Assembly: GCF_000773975.1 (NCBI RefSeq)
Contig: NZ_JRUQ01000038.1
Coordinates: 1-64,000, forward strand
Reading direction: 5' to 3'
Length of the DNA: 64,000 nucleotides
Origin: Erwinia typographi
GTDB lineage: Bacteria > Pseudomonadota > Gammaproteobacteria > Enterobacterales > Enterobacteriaceae
Shown: positions 35,045-44,315 of the stretch, in pieces
How positions within the stretch are numbered: position 1 is the first letter of the stretch
Layout of the letters: each line of letters opens with the position of its first letter
Notes under the pieces: model-generated
Database searches by the model: none
What the model was told of the DNA's origin: nothing
The model's input: only the letters and a program-made list of their open reading frames with translations
Translations under genes and position numbers: made by a program

Positions 35045-35677
35045 ATGGCAGATGAAAACAGCTTCACCGTAGAACAGCGGCTGCGGATAATCGAAGACAA
35101 ACTGGCTATCTACGAACTTATCGCCGCTCATCCCCCCAGCGCCGATACCGGCCTCGCCGAATATACGGCTTCAGTCTATCGGCAGGATGGCGTTTTTTAT
35201 CGCGGAGAGGGACTGGATGGCGCCACAGGCGTGGAGGCTATCGCGGCATTTATTCTCAGGCCTGCTCATGAGGAAGCCATTCAGGGTGGGTTAGCGCATT
35301 TTGCCGGGTTACCGCTTATCGACTTGCGCGGCGACACGGCCATTGTCACCTCCTATTTGCAGCTTTTACAGCTGGATAAACAGGGCGAGCGGCGCGAGAT
35401 GGCGAATCATGGCTTTTCCACCGGATACCGCATCCATCGGGTTGTTGTCAACCGCTGGGAACTTGAACGCCACGCCGGGCGCTGGAAAATACGCAGCCGA
35501 ACCCTTCTTCCCGTCGATGGCAGCGAGGCGCCACGTCAGCTGTTAGCGCGCGGTCTTTCCGATGTTCTCAACGCTACGCGCCAGAATTCACTACCGGTGG
35601 CGGCACGAGATGATGCAGTTTCCCCCTCTTCGCCTCGTCAAAATTCACCTGCTGATCGTGGCCCCTCTTTTGAGTAA
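35045..35677 (+). CDS. SnoaL-like / NTF2-fold protein
   Basis: A 210-aa protein of the SnoaL-like (nuclear transport factor 2 fold) superfamily. The opening helix is EQRLRIIEDKLAIYELIAAHPPSADTG, then YTASVYRQDGVFYRG, the sheet region GDTAIVTSYLQLLQLD, and NRWELERHAGRWKIRSRTLLPVDG. The C-terminal ~40 residues are low-complexity. Family members are small cyclases, isomerases or dehydratases, but no catalytic set is identifiable. It is divergent from the LysR gene and convergent with a TetR gene. Confidence 0.78.
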   Translation: MADENSFTVEQRLRIIEDKLAIYELIAAHPPSADTGLAEYTASVYRQDGVFYRGEGLDGATGVEAIAAFILRPAHEEAIQGGLAHFAGLPLIDLRGDTAIVTSYLQLLQLDKQGERREMANHGFSTGYRIHRVVVNRWELERHAGRWKIRSRTLLPVDGSEAPRQLLARGLSDVLNATRQNSLPVAARDDAVSPSSPRQNSPADRGPSFE

Positions 35678-35749
35678 GGAGCACTGTGGAGATGCCAGAA
35701 ACATTCTGCGAGGTACCTCTCGCCCCAACTGGCGCCCTCTGTGGCGCGC

Positions 35750-36343
35750 TCAGGCAGCAAGCGCGATCGTGATGTTATCGATGACCGGCTGCACAATTTG
35801 CTGGAAAACGTCAGCATCATTAAAAGCACGCGCCGCCAGCATCGCACCATGTACCGTCGCCATCAGTAACCTGGCCTCGGAGGAGGGGGAGCCGCTGAAT
35901 TGAAAGAGATGTTCACTTTCCCCTCTGATCAGTAAAGAGGCCAGCCAGTCGGAGAGATCGGTGAAATGCCCGGAAACTTCGGCGGCAACTTCCGGCGGCA
36001 AGGTAGGTAACTCGACGGCAAGCATGACGCAAATACAAAATGGCGAGGAGCCGTCCCGAATACAGGTTGACCAGTAATCGGCATAGGCCTGAAGCTCAGC
36101 CACCGGGTTATTTATCTGGCGACTCAGCGCCTGCATTCCCATCCGGGCCTCTTCGCGATAGGCGGTAACCACTACCCTGACCAGTTCCGCTTTACTCGGA
36201 AAATGATGGTGAACACTCGCTTTGCGAATATTTACCTTTTCAGAAATATCGGCAAAGCTGAAGCTCCGGTAGCCGCCGGAGGTCAGCAACTGTCTGGTAT
36301 ATGAAATAATTTCGTTTGCTTTCAGTGAACGCTCAGTGGTCAT
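35750..36343 (-). CDS. TetR-family regulator
   Basis: A 197-aa TetR-type repressor with helix-turn-helix RSFSFADISEKVNIRKASVHHHFPSKAELVRVVV near residues 25-58 and a TetR_C domain (FCICVMLAVELPTLPPEVAAEV). ATG 36343 is used; a GTG 6 nt upstream has a slightly better CTGGA spacing. A 60-aa gene precedes it on the same strand, and the SDR gene at 36665 is divergent from that pair, so this regulator may control both. Confidence 0.85.
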   Translation of the reverse strand: MTTERSLKANEIISYTRQLLTSGGYRSFSFADISEKVNIRKASVHHHFPSKAELVRVVVTAYREEARMGMQALSRQINNPVAELQAYADYWSTCIRDGSSPFCICVMLAVELPTLPPEVAAEVSGHFTDLSDWLASLLIRGESEHLFQFSGSPSSEARLLMATVHGAMLAARAFNDADVFQQIVQPVIDNITIALAA

Positions 36344-36413
36344 AGTCACGAATCCAGGGGTTAAAAAGCGGCTTACTAAGACAGAGGATATCAGAGCGTT
36401 GGCAACAAACCTA

Positions 36414-36596
36414 CTAACAGGTAGCCTGACGGGGATTTTCTGCTTGTCTGGCTACGCTGCGGTAAATATAATCAGCAGGCATGTCCAGCATGTCGTAGGC
36501 GTTACCGTCATCCAACGCGCCCAGATACCCCAGGGTCTCAGCAGAGAAAACGGGGATCGTAAGGCGCGACCTCATCTCTTCCATCCAGGCTATCAT
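36414..36596 (-). CDS. 60-aa hypothetical small protein
   Basis: A short acidic-ended protein (MIAWMEEMRSRLTIPVFSAE ... YIYRSVARQAENP). The ATG at 36596 is preceded by CGGAGGTCTGTG, a near-perfect ribosome site, which supports real translation. It lies 70 bp upstream of the TetR gene on the same strand and 68 bp from the divergent SDR start. No family is recognised. Confidence 0.5.
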   Translation of the reverse strand: MIAWMEEMRSRLTIPVFSAETLGYLGALDDGNAYDMLDMPADYIYRSVARQAENPRQATC

Positions 36597-36664
36597 CACA
36601 GACCTCCGGTCAGATAGCCGCTGTCGTCGCCTTTCCACCTGCTATAGCCGGAGAGGAGATTGTT

Positions 36665-37420
36665 TTGAACATTAGCGATAACACCATGCTGATTACGGGC
36701 GCCACCAGCGGTATTGGGCGCGCGCTGGCCGAAGCGTTCCACGCGCGCGGCAACCAGGTCATTATTACCGGGCGCCGCCAGGCTCTGCTCGACGAAATCA
36801 CCACTGCCAATCCAGGCATGGCCGGTTTCAGGCTCGATATACACAATGACGCTCTGCTGGCTTCCCTTGGCGCACAGATCAGATCGCGCTTTCCTGAACT
36901 GAACGTGGTGATTGCCAACGCAGGGATTTCGCGGGCCGAGGATCTCGTCGATGATGACTGGAATGCCGACGCCGCAGACGAAGTAGTCAGAACGAATATC
37001 CTTGGCACTCTACGTACGGCGGCGGCGTTCCTGCCGCTTATTAAACGGCAGCCGGACGCCACCTTTATGGCAACCAGCTCCGCGCTGGCGTTCGTTCCCA
37101 GGGCAGACTTCCCAACGTACTGCGCCAGCAAAGCGTTTCTGCACTCCTGGCTGGTTTCTCTGCGTCACCAGCTGCGCCATATTCCGGTTGAAGTCCTTGA
37201 GCTTTCGCCGCCTTACGTGCAGACCGAACTCACCGGCAGCGCTCAGATAGCCGACCCACGAGCAATGCCGCTGGCGAAGTATATCGCCAGGGTGATGACG
37301 CTGATTGAGCACCATCAGCACCCGAACGGGGAGATTCTGCTAGCAGGCGATAAGGCGCGCCGCTGGGCTGAAAAAGAAGGCACCTTTGATACCCTGTTCC
37401 ACGCCATGAACCCAGACTGA
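36665..37420 (+). CDS. SDR-family oxidoreductase (DltE-like)
   Basis: A 251-aa short-chain dehydrogenase similar to the DltE group, with TGATSGIGRALAEAFHARGNQVIITGRR at residues 11-38, NVVIANAGISRAEDL, the active-site TSSALAFVPRADFPTYCASKAFLHSW (Ser, Tyr-x-x-x-Lys) and ELSPPYVQTEL. Translation probably begins at TTG (36665), preceded by GGAGAGGAGATTGTT. The next ATG would remove the first seven residues, which are conserved in this group. It is divergent from a small gene and TetR regulator. Confidence 0.88.
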   Translation: MNISDNTMLITGATSGIGRALAEAFHARGNQVIITGRRQALLDEITTANPGMAGFRLDIHNDALLASLGAQIRSRFPELNVVIANAGISRAEDLVDDDWNADAADEVVRTNILGTLRTAAAFLPLIKRQPDATFMATSSALAFVPRADFPTYCASKAFLHSWLVSLRHQLRHIPVEVLELSPPYVQTELTGSAQIADPRAMPLAKYIARVMTLIEHHQHPNGEILLAGDKARRWAEKEGTFDTLFHAMNPD

Positions 37421-37751
37421 TCTCCGGCCTGCGCCGTGGCCTGTTCGCTTTTAATTTATTGGCTATGCCGGTCAAGGACGGATAGCCCAGCGGCGCAATT
37501 TTCTCTCGCGCGTCATTAAGCGTCAGCGGGTTCCAGCCCGGTGAGCGACTCCCGCCTTTCATTTCCGGTTTTAGGTGGAATGCCCGGCGGTTATTTGCGA
37601 CTCAAATCACAAATAACCGCCATTACAGCCGAAAACTGGCAACTTAATCCGGCGATTTCTTCAGTTTTCCGTCTTTCCCCCAGCAGAAATAATGACAGCT
37701 ATCAGGAGCCGTTAACCGGTAAGTCGTCATCAAACTTTTGAGGAGATAGCC
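37421..37751. other. Promoter region with 11-bp inverted repeat
   Basis: This 331-bp gap precedes the oxidoreductase operon. At 37587-37620 GCGGTTATTTG and CAAATAACCGC form a perfect 11-bp inverted repeat with a 12-nt spacer, either an operator or a hairpin. No gene is seen. Confidence 0.5.
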
Positions 37752-38828
37752 ATGTCAGCTGAGGAAAAGAAACTGCGCGTCGGCGTACTGGGCTGTGGCC
37801 CGATTTCGCAGGCGGGGCATTTTGAGGCCTGTACTAAGGCCTGCAATGTCGAACTTTATGCCATTTGTGACGCCGCTGACGATCTGCGCGAGCGGATGAA
37901 ACAACTCTGGCAGCCAGCCAAAGCCTATGCCGATTATCAGCAGATGCTGAACGATGAAAACGTCGATGCGGTGATTATCGCCACCGCTGACGCTTTTCAT
38001 ATTACCCTGGCCATTATGGCGATTAACGCCGGTAAACATGTGCTCGGTGAAAAGCCGCTGGGCCTCTCAATTGAGGAAAGTGAGGAGCTGGTCGATATTG
38101 TCAGCAAAACCTCACTCCTGTTCCAGATTGGACATATGAAACGCTTTGATGGCGGGATTCAGGCCGCACGAGATTTTATTCAGAGCGGAATGGGACAGCT
38201 CGTCGCCTATAAAGGCTGGTACTGCGATAACAGCCAGCGTTACCTGACGATTAATGCCGTCCAGCCTCAGGTGCTGCTGAGCGAGGCCAAACGTAAACCT
38301 AAAATTGCACCCAAGGCCGATCTGCAACAATACAATTTATTGTCCCACGGTAGCCACCTGCTGGACACGGCCATGCACCTGGCTGGCGACATCACCGAAA
38401 TTGAAGCTCACTACCTGAAACGAGCCGGACACCAGTGCTGGTTAATGAACGCGACATTTGCCGACGGTACGCTCGGGCAGCTTGATCTGACGCTGGGCGT
38501 GCATATGGACTGGCATGAAGGCTTCCAGATTTACGGTGAAAACGGCAGCGTGGTGGGCAAAACCTATAACCCGTGGCTGTATAAATCCAGTGAGGTGGAA
38601 ATCTTCAGTAAAATCACCGGTAATTTCACCCGCCCTCTGGCGGCAGACGGTCAGTTCTATCGTCGTCAGCTGGAAGCATTTGCTGACTGCATCCTCAATG
38701 ATAAGCCGATTGCCCGCGCAGCCACCCTCGCAGAAGGCCTGCAAACCGTGAAGACGATGGTAGCCATTCAGGAATCTACCCGTACAGGTCAACCCGTGCG
38801 TGTGGCTGACGCAAAAGGATCGGTATGA
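37752..38828 (+). CDS. Gfo/Idh/MocA-family oxidoreductase
   Basis: A 358-aa NAD(P)-dependent sugar or polyol dehydrogenase. The Rossmann motif RVGVLGCGPISQAGHFE starts at residue 9 and the family motif GEKPLGLS is near 101. The substrate domain has LLSHGSHLLDTAMHLAG, with the conserved catalytic-site Asp and His. Relatives act on inositols, glucosides or amino sugars. The ATG follows GAGGAGATAGCC. It overlaps the next gene by 4 bp and starts a three-gene operon. Confidence 0.88.
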   Translation: MSAEEKKLRVGVLGCGPISQAGHFEACTKACNVELYAICDAADDLRERMKQLWQPAKAYADYQQMLNDENVDAVIIATADAFHITLAIMAINAGKHVLGEKPLGLSIEESEELVDIVSKTSLLFQIGHMKRFDGGIQAARDFIQSGMGQLVAYKGWYCDNSQRYLTINAVQPQVLLSEAKRKPKIAPKADLQQYNLLSHGSHLLDTAMHLAGDITEIEAHYLKRAGHQCWLMNATFADGTLGQLDLTLGVHMDWHEGFQIYGENGSVVGKTYNPWLYKSSEVEIFSKITGNFTRPLAADGQFYRRQLEAFADCILNDKPIARAATLAEGLQTVKTMVAIQESTRTGQPVRVADAKGSV

Positions 38829-39655
38829 TGGATAAGGGAATTTTTTCTAAGACCTTCAGCACCGACAGCGTCGACCAGAATTTTGCCCTGATCGGCAGCT
38901 TAGGTTACCAGGCCACGCAGTTCAATTTTGCCAGCGCGGGCCTGCCAGCGCTGCCGGAAACGATTTCACCTCAGGTCATTGCCGCCATCACAGCGGCAAG
39001 CGGCAGACATCACGTCAGGCTTGAAGCCATTTCCGCCACCTTCAACATGACCCACCCGGACCCTGCCGTCATCGCCTCCGGCATGAGGTGCCTGGAGGCC
39101 ATCTGCGCAGCGGCACAGCAGCTGGCCTGCCCGCTGGTTACACTCTGCACCGGCACCCTGGACGCAGAAGATCAGTGGCGTTTTCACCCGGATAATAATA
39201 CGCAGCGTGCATGGGAAACGCTGGTTACCTCAATGCGGCAGGCGCTGCGCATTGCGGAAAAATATGACGTAACGCTGGGTATCGAGCCTGAACTGGCCAA
39301 TGTGATCAACTCAGCGAAGAAAGCGCGGCGGCTGATTGATGAGCTGGGCAGTCAACGTCTGAAAGTTATCTTCGACCCGGCAAATTTGTTTGAGCAAGCC
39401 ACGCTTGATCAGCAGCACACCGTTGTGCAGGAGGCGTTAGAGTTACTTGGGCAGGACATCGCCATTGCCCATGCGAAGGATCGCACGGCGGACGGGACGT
39501 TCACCACCGCCGGGCGTGGCGTACTGGATTATGGTTTCTATTTGAAGCAGCTCCGCGCCAGCGGATTCGATGGCTGCGTGGTAACGCATGGTCTGGCGGC
39601 CAGTGAAGCTGGCGAGGTATCAGCCCTGCTTGATGCCTGTCTGAAGATGGCCTGA
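38825..39655 (+). CDS. Sugar phosphate isomerase/epimerase-like TIM-barrel protein
   Basis: A 276-aa AP_endonuc_2 / xylose-isomerase-like TIM barrel. Metal-binding region cues are LGIEPELANVI (Glu), LKVIFDPANLFE (Asp), IAIAHAKDRTADG (His-x-Lys-Asp) and the closing GCVVTHGL. ATGs at 38825 and 38828 are both possible and overlap the upstream stop. It follows a Gfo/Idh/MocA dehydrogenase, a pairing usual in keto-sugar or inositol catabolism. Confidence 0.82.
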   Translation: MMDKGIFSKTFSTDSVDQNFALIGSLGYQATQFNFASAGLPALPETISPQVIAAITAASGRHHVRLEAISATFNMTHPDPAVIASGMRCLEAICAAAQQLACPLVTLCTGTLDAEDQWRFHPDNNTQRAWETLVTSMRQALRIAEKYDVTLGIEPELANVINSAKKARRLIDELGSQRLKVIFDPANLFEQATLDQQHTVVQEALELLGQDIAIAHAKDRTADGTFTTAGRGVLDYGFYLKQLRASGFDGCVVTHGLAASEAGEVSALLDACLKMA

Positions 39656-39664
39656 CGGGAGGCA

Positions 39665-40459
39665 ATGATGCTGCACACTTTTCAGCATAACGGGCTGAGC
39701 TTACAGTATTACGATAATCAGCAGGAGGGTCCGGTCATCGTTTTTCAGCATGGCCTGACCGGCAATCATCTGCAGACGCGCGGCACCTTTACCGATGGTA
39801 ATTACCGCCTGATCACCCTCAACTGTAGAGGGCATGGCGATTCTGACCTTGGCCCGCTCGCTGAGCTGAGCATCAGTACCTTCGCCGATGATGTTATTGC
39901 GCTACTGGACCATTTGCAGCTGCGCTCTGCCTCAGTCGCGGGGATTTCAATGGGAGCTGCGATCTGTGCGGTACTGATCGCGCGCTATCCCGGCAGAATT
40001 AACTCTGCGACGCTGGTGCGGCCAGCGTTTCATCGTAAAAGAGCGCCGGAAATTCAGCAGGTGCACTGTCTCGTCGCAAACTATATTGAATTTTACGGCC
40101 CGGAAGTTGGCCTCAAGCATTTTAAAGAGACGGAGAGTTATGAAACCCTCGCGCGCAAATCGGCCGATAACGTGAATTCACTGGTCGCCATGTTTGCTAT
40201 GGACCCGGCGCGAGTGGTTCCTTTACTGAAAATGATCGGGATGGGCGATCCCTGTTTTGACGCCAAAGCCATTCGCCAGGCGGGCATTCCGCTGCGGGTA
40301 ATTGGGACATTTTATGATGAAATCCATCCCGTCCGTAAGGCGGAAATTATTCGTCTGGATTTAGGCATAGCGTCGGTTGATATTGCCTATCCCAAAATAC
40401 TGAACCGCGATCGCTACAATCAGGATGTTACCGCGGTGATTAAAAGCAACCTGGTCTGA
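39665..40459 (+). CDS. Alpha/beta hydrolase
   Basis: A 264-aa alpha/beta-hydrolase-fold protein. The oxyanion region is VFQHGLTGNH, the nucleophile elbow GISMGAA (Ser) near residue 97, and the acid/His region near GTFYDEIHPV at the C-terminus. It may cleave a lactone or ester formed in the pathway. GGGAGG precedes the ATG. It is the last gene of the operon, and a hairpin follows at 40479. Confidence 0.8.
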   Translation: MMLHTFQHNGLSLQYYDNQQEGPVIVFQHGLTGNHLQTRGTFTDGNYRLITLNCRGHGDSDLGPLAELSISTFADDVIALLDHLQLRSASVAGISMGAAICAVLIARYPGRINSATLVRPAFHRKRAPEIQQVHCLVANYIEFYGPEVGLKHFKETESYETLARKSADNVNSLVAMFAMDPARVVPLLKMIGMGDPCFDAKAIRQAGIPLRVIGTFYDEIHPVRKAEIIRLDLGIASVDIAYPKILNRDRYNQDVTAVIKSNLV

Positions 40460-40478
40460 AGCGTCCCCGCTATTGTTC

Positions 40479-40507
40479 ATTCACCGCACGTTTTTCCTGC
40501 GGTGAAT
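40479..40507 (+). terminator. Hairpin after the oxidoreductase/isomerase/hydrolase operon
   Basis: ATTCACCGCA and TGCGGTGAAT form a 10-bp perfect stem around a 9-nt loop. No T-run follows, so it may act as a Rho-linked or processing structure. The rest of the 500-bp gap up to 40960 holds the promoter and operator of the PTS gene and no credible gene. Confidence 0.45.
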
Positions 40508-40823
40508 GCTCTTGCGCTGATGGCCTGAAACGCGCCTCCGCTTGACCTCGATCGCTTGCCAGAGGCATAAACCCGTTTGCCTTCTAACAGGTCTCGCCTG
40601 AGCCTGACCTCATCCCTGCACTAACTGTCGCGCCCCCGCTTAAGTTTCATCAATACGCTGCCGCCAGCGACAATACGGCAAGGCTCGCCGTTGCCATGCC
40701 GTCTCCCGGCATCGAACTCTTCTTCAGTGCAAGACGCAAAATGTGACCATTCCAGCATCTTCAGAAAAAAGATCCTAAAGCGTTCAGATTGCTATTGAAA
40801 GCCGTTACGTAAGGCGTATCTTC

Positions 40824-40843
40824 AAAGATGACTAGACATCTTT
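40824..40843. promoter_or_regulatory. Operator upstream of mannitol-type PTS gene
   Basis: AAAGATGACTAGACATCTTT has perfect 7-bp arms (AAAGATG/CATCTTT). An almost identical site, with TATA in place of TAGA in the spacer, is at 44496-44515 before the PTS IIA gene. It is probably bound by the GntR/UTRA regulator encoded between them. Confidence 0.75.
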
Positions 40844-40960
40844 ATGTTGTACAGTCTTATTAACAAAATCTTACTCTGACCAGATAACATGCCGCGACCC
40901 TACCCATGCCGACACCAGGTTACGAGTCAGCTTTGATGACACCAGAACAGGATAATCACT

Positions 40961-42442
40961 ATGAGCAAGACATCACTACGCGCGAGAATGCAAAGCTTCG
41001 GCGGCTTTCTCACCGCTATGGTCATCCCCAATATAGGCGCGTTTATGGCCTGGGGGTTTATCACCGCGCTGTTCATTCCAGCCGGTTGGCTGCCGAACAA
41101 AGAATTTGGTTCTCTTGTCGAACCGATGATCCGCTACATGCTGCCGATGCTGGTTGGCTATACCGGCGGTAACATGGTGGGCGGTAAACGCGGTGCCGTC
41201 ATTGGCACCGTTGGCACCATGGGCGTGATTGTCGGGACCAATGTCCCCATGCTGCTTGGCGCAATGGCGATGGGACCGCTGGGAGGGCTGGTTAGCAAAT
41301 ATATCGATCGTCTGCTTGAGAATCGCATTCCGGCGGGGCTGGAAAACGTGGTGCAGAACTTTGCCATGGGCCTTGCCGGCATGGTGCTGGCGCTGTTGGG
41401 TTATGAATTTATTGGCCCGTTTATGCTGGCGATCACCAACGTTATCGCTTATGCCATTGATGGCCTGTTAAAAACAGGCTATCTGCCGACGCTGGCCCTA
41501 CTCATCGAACCAACCAGAGTGCTGTTCCTCAATAATGCCATCGATCAGGCCATCTTCTACCAACTGGGGATGAAAGATGCCGCGGTCAACGGCAGCTCTA
41601 TCTTCTTCATGGTGTTTGCCAGCCCTGGTCCTGGCCTTGGACTGCTGCTGGCATTCTGTTTATTCGGTAAAGGGATGGCGAAAAAATCCGCTCCGGCCGC
41701 CACCATCATCCATATCTTTGGCGGCATTCATGAAATGTACTTCCCGTACGTTTATATGAAGCCATTAATGATTATTCCCCTGATGATTGGCTCTGCCGCA
41801 GGGATTGAAGTCTTCTCGCTGATGCATGCCGGACTGGTGGCCGGTGCCACCCCTGGCTCTATTTTTGCCTTTATGGCGCTGACCCCTCCGGGTAAATTCC
41901 TTGCCACGCTCAGCGGCATTGGATCGGCAGCGATCGTGACCTTTATCGGCGCCAGCATCGTGCTGAAGTTTGATCGCTCAACGGAGGAAAACGACAGTTT
42001 CTCTTCCTCTCAGGCGGTCATGCAAACGACCAAAGCCGCTGGGATGAGCGAAGCCTATGCCAACGCGAAGCAAGAAATTCAGGCAACCTCAAGCCGCGAC
42101 AAAGAAAGAGCGGTTCCGGTCAGTCGCTTACGGTTTATTGCTTTTGCCTGTGATGCCGGCGCGGGTTCCAGCGCTATGGGCGCCACCACCTTCCGTAAGA
42201 AACTGCAAAAATTAGACCTCCCCTATGAGATTACGGTCAAACATTTTGCTATCGAGAGTATCCCTGACCAAGCAGACCTGGTGGTAGTGCATCAGAATCT
42301 TGCCGAACGCGTGCGAATGAGCAAGGACGTGCCGATTATTGAGATAAAAAATTATCTCGGAGATCCTCGTCTTGAAGAACTATTGCAAGAGATGAAAAAG
42401 CAGGCGCTGGATACTTCAGAAAACAGCCTGTCAAATGTCTAG
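40961..42442 (+). CDS. Mannitol-type PTS permease, IICB component
   Basis: A 493-aa phosphotransferase-system permease of the mannitol family without a fused IIA. The IIC membrane domain occupies residues 1-340, with LENRIPAGLENVVQNFAMGLAGM and the conserved FGGIHEMYFPYV loop (sugar-site Glu). The C-terminal IIB domain carries the phosphocysteine in RFIAFACDAGAGSSAMGA. The missing IIA is supplied by the separate gene at 44538. ATG follows AGGATAATCACT. The substrate is probably a polyol; see the downstream dehydrogenase and transketolase. Confidence 0.9.
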   Translation: MSKTSLRARMQSFGGFLTAMVIPNIGAFMAWGFITALFIPAGWLPNKEFGSLVEPMIRYMLPMLVGYTGGNMVGGKRGAVIGTVGTMGVIVGTNVPMLLGAMAMGPLGGLVSKYIDRLLENRIPAGLENVVQNFAMGLAGMVLALLGYEFIGPFMLAITNVIAYAIDGLLKTGYLPTLALLIEPTRVLFLNNAIDQAIFYQLGMKDAAVNGSSIFFMVFASPGPGLGLLLAFCLFGKGMAKKSAPAATIIHIFGGIHEMYFPYVYMKPLMIIPLMIGSAAGIEVFSLMHAGLVAGATPGSIFAFMALTPPGKFLATLSGIGSAAIVTFIGASIVLKFDRSTEENDSFSSSQAVMQTTKAAGMSEAYANAKQEIQATSSRDKERAVPVSRLRFIAFACDAGAGSSAMGATTFRKKLQKLDLPYEITVKHFAIESIPDQADLVVVHQNLAERVRMSKDVPIIEIKNYLGDPRLEELLQEMKKQALDTSENSLSNV

Positions 42443-42485
42443 GTTATCCCGGCCCTTCGGGGCCGTTTAAACGCAGGAGTGGGTC

Positions 42486-43517
42486 ATGAAAAGCGTAAAA
42501 ATCACCGCTGTCAAAGAGATCGAAATTTTTGATCTCCCCGCACCAGTAGCCGCCCCCGGGCAAGCGCTGGTAGATATCGCCTACAGTGGAATTTGTGGTT
42601 CAGATATGCATTTTTATCTGGGGCATCATCCTTCCTTAAAGCCACCAACAAATTTCATTCAGGGCCATGAATCTGTCGGGATTATCAGGGAAATTAACGG
42701 CTCATCACCAAAGTTTAACGTCGGTGATAAGGTGGCGATTAATCCCCTGGTTGGCTGTGGCGAGTGTTTCAACTGCCTGGATAATCAGCCGAATATCTGT
42801 CGGGTCAGTCGGAAGGTGATGGGCTTCAGGCTGGATGGCACCATGTGCGAATCACTGGCCGTGGGGACGGAGCAACTTATTAAATTAGACGCCCAGATTG
42901 ATATGAAGCTGGCGGCAATGATCGAACCTTTTGCCGTGGGCTATCACGCCGTTTCTCTTGTCCATTACCGCGATCTGGTCAATACGCCAGTCATCGTCAG
43001 CGGAAGCGGAACTATCGGCGTAATGACCGCTTTGGTACTTAAGCATATTCATCATGCTAATCCGCTGGTGGTAGAGAAAGACGCGAAGAGAATCGAATTG
43101 TTACAGCGCCTGGGCTTTACCGTCTATGCCTCGATTGAGGACGTGGATGCCGTAAACCTGCGCCAGCGTCCGATTGCGTTTGAATGCACGGGCTACTATC
43201 CGGTGTTGCAAGCGCTGGTGGCGGCTAACCGCAAGCCTGAGCATATCGTGATCATTGGTCAGTACACCTCAGGTTCTACCATTGGCCTGCATGAGATCAT
43301 GTCTTCAGAGATCACCCTCACCTCCAGCCATATGTATAACAGCGACGATCTTGAAAAAAGCGCGACGGCTATCAGGCAAAAAGAGATTGCCGACGCACTG
43401 CAACAGATTGTTTACCCGAAAGTTTACGATCTGGCTGAGGCAGCCGAGGCGTTCCAGAAAGCCACCTCAGGGAGCCTTGACGGCAAGCTTAAAGTGTTAC
43501 TGGGTAGCCATGCCTGA
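42486..43517 (+). CDS. Zinc-dependent medium-chain polyol(-phosphate) dehydrogenase
   Basis: A 343-aa MDR-family dehydrogenase of the sorbitol/idonate/threonine dehydrogenase type. The catalytic zinc ligands are in SGICGSDMHF (Cys) and QGHESVG (His-Glu). The structural zinc site is VGCGECFNCLDNQPNIC. The NAD region is VSGSGTIGVMTALVLKH. Placed between a polyol PTS permease and a transketolase, it probably oxidises a pentitol or hexitol phosphate to the ketose phosphate. GCAGGAGTGGGTC precedes the ATG. Confidence 0.87.
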   Translation: MKSVKITAVKEIEIFDLPAPVAAPGQALVDIAYSGICGSDMHFYLGHHPSLKPPTNFIQGHESVGIIREINGSSPKFNVGDKVAINPLVGCGECFNCLDNQPNICRVSRKVMGFRLDGTMCESLAVGTEQLIKLDAQIDMKLAAMIEPFAVGYHAVSLVHYRDLVNTPVIVSGSGTIGVMTALVLKHIHHANPLVVEKDAKRIELLQRLGFTVYASIEDVDAVNLRQRPIAFECTGYYPVLQALVAANRKPEHIVIIGQYTSGSTIGLHEIMSSEITLTSSHMYNSDDLEKSATAIRQKEIADALQQIVYPKVYDLAEAAEAFQKATSGSLDGKLKVLLGSHA

Positions 43518-43549
43518 TCCTCGCCCTCTCGGTTCAGACATCTGATGAT

Positions 43550-43580
43550 AATGAGAGCATTTAACGGCTCTCATTTTTTA
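43550..43580. terminator. Bidirectional terminator between dehydrogenase and GntR genes
   Basis: AATGAGAGC and GCTCTCATT pair around an 8-nt loop and are followed by TTTTA on the plus strand. The GntR stop codon overlaps the end. Confidence 0.75.
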
Positions 43581-44315
43581 TTCGGAACGCTCAGAAATCT
43601 GTTTTAAATGCAGGATGTTAGTATTAACAATCGAGATATTGACCTCAAAAGGCGTGCCGTCATCCAGATACACCACCTCATACAGTTCCATCATCGCATC
43701 ATGAGGCTGGATGTTCAGCAGCCTGATCATCTCTTCGTCAGTAGCATTGAAAGCGCGGACATTTTGCGCACGCCGCTGTACCCCCTTCCCGGTAATCCTC
43801 TCAATATAGGAATACTTGGAGATCTCCAGCTCTTTAAATTCCATTGAGTTAAAAAGCGTCGCCGGAAAATGGATGTACTCCAGCGAGACGGGGATATCAT
43901 CAAAACACATCAGGCGCAGTATTTTGTAAACTGAATCACTGTTCTTGATGCGCAGCGCTTGCGCCATTGCCGCATCAGGCACCTTGATAATGCTGGCTGA
44001 AATCACCTTTCTTACCCCTTTATGACCGCTTTTTTGCGCCTGATAGTCAAAAGGTGAAAGTGCATGAAATTTACCGGAATGGTTGCTCTTGCCAATCGAA
44101 CCGATGTACAGACCAGACCCTTTAATGCGATAGATTCTTTCCTGTTCAATAAGGATTCGCGTGGCTTCCCTTACCGTGGCTCTGGTCAGCTTTAACGCTT
44201 TCGCAATCGCAATTTCCGTGTCGAGCTTATCGCCAGGCAGCAACTCGTCATCTTTAATTTTCTTAAAGATGTAGTCAATTACCTCTTGTTGCTTCTCAGT
44301 AATGTTATCGGCCAT
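43578..44315 (-). CDS. GntR/UTRA-family regulator of the polyol genes
   Basis: A 245-aa GntR regulator of the HutC/FarR class. The winged helix is LDTEIAIAKALKLTRATVREATRILIEQERIYRIKGSGLYIG (residues 36-77), followed by the UTRA ligand domain (VISASIIKVPDAAMAQALRI ... FEVNISIVNTNILHL). ATG 44315 follows CAGGGATACCATTG. It lies between the IICB/dehydrogenase genes and the divergent IIA/transketolase genes. Two copies of a 20-bp palindrome flank it at those promoters, so sugar-phosphate-responsive repression is likely. Confidence 0.88.
   Translation of the reverse strand: MADNITEKQQEVIDYIFKKIKDDELLPGDKLDTEIAIAKALKLTRATVREATRILIEQERIYRIKGSGLYIGSIGKSNHSGKFHALSPFDYQAQKSGHKGVRKVISASIIKVPDAAMAQALRIKNSDSVYKILRLMCFDDIPVSLEYIHFPATLFNSMEFKELEISKYSYIERITGKGVQRRAQNVRAFNATDEEMIRLLNIQPHDAMMELYEVVYLDDGTPFEVNISIVNTNILHLKQISERSE

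Noticed and set aside
36610..37131. 173-codon minus-strand frame
   Set aside because: Antisense to the DltE-like SDR gene; Ser/Ala/Arg-rich shadow.
40906..41172. 88-codon frame overlapping the PTS IICB start
   Set aside because: Out of frame with the strong PTS coding sequence and of shadow composition.
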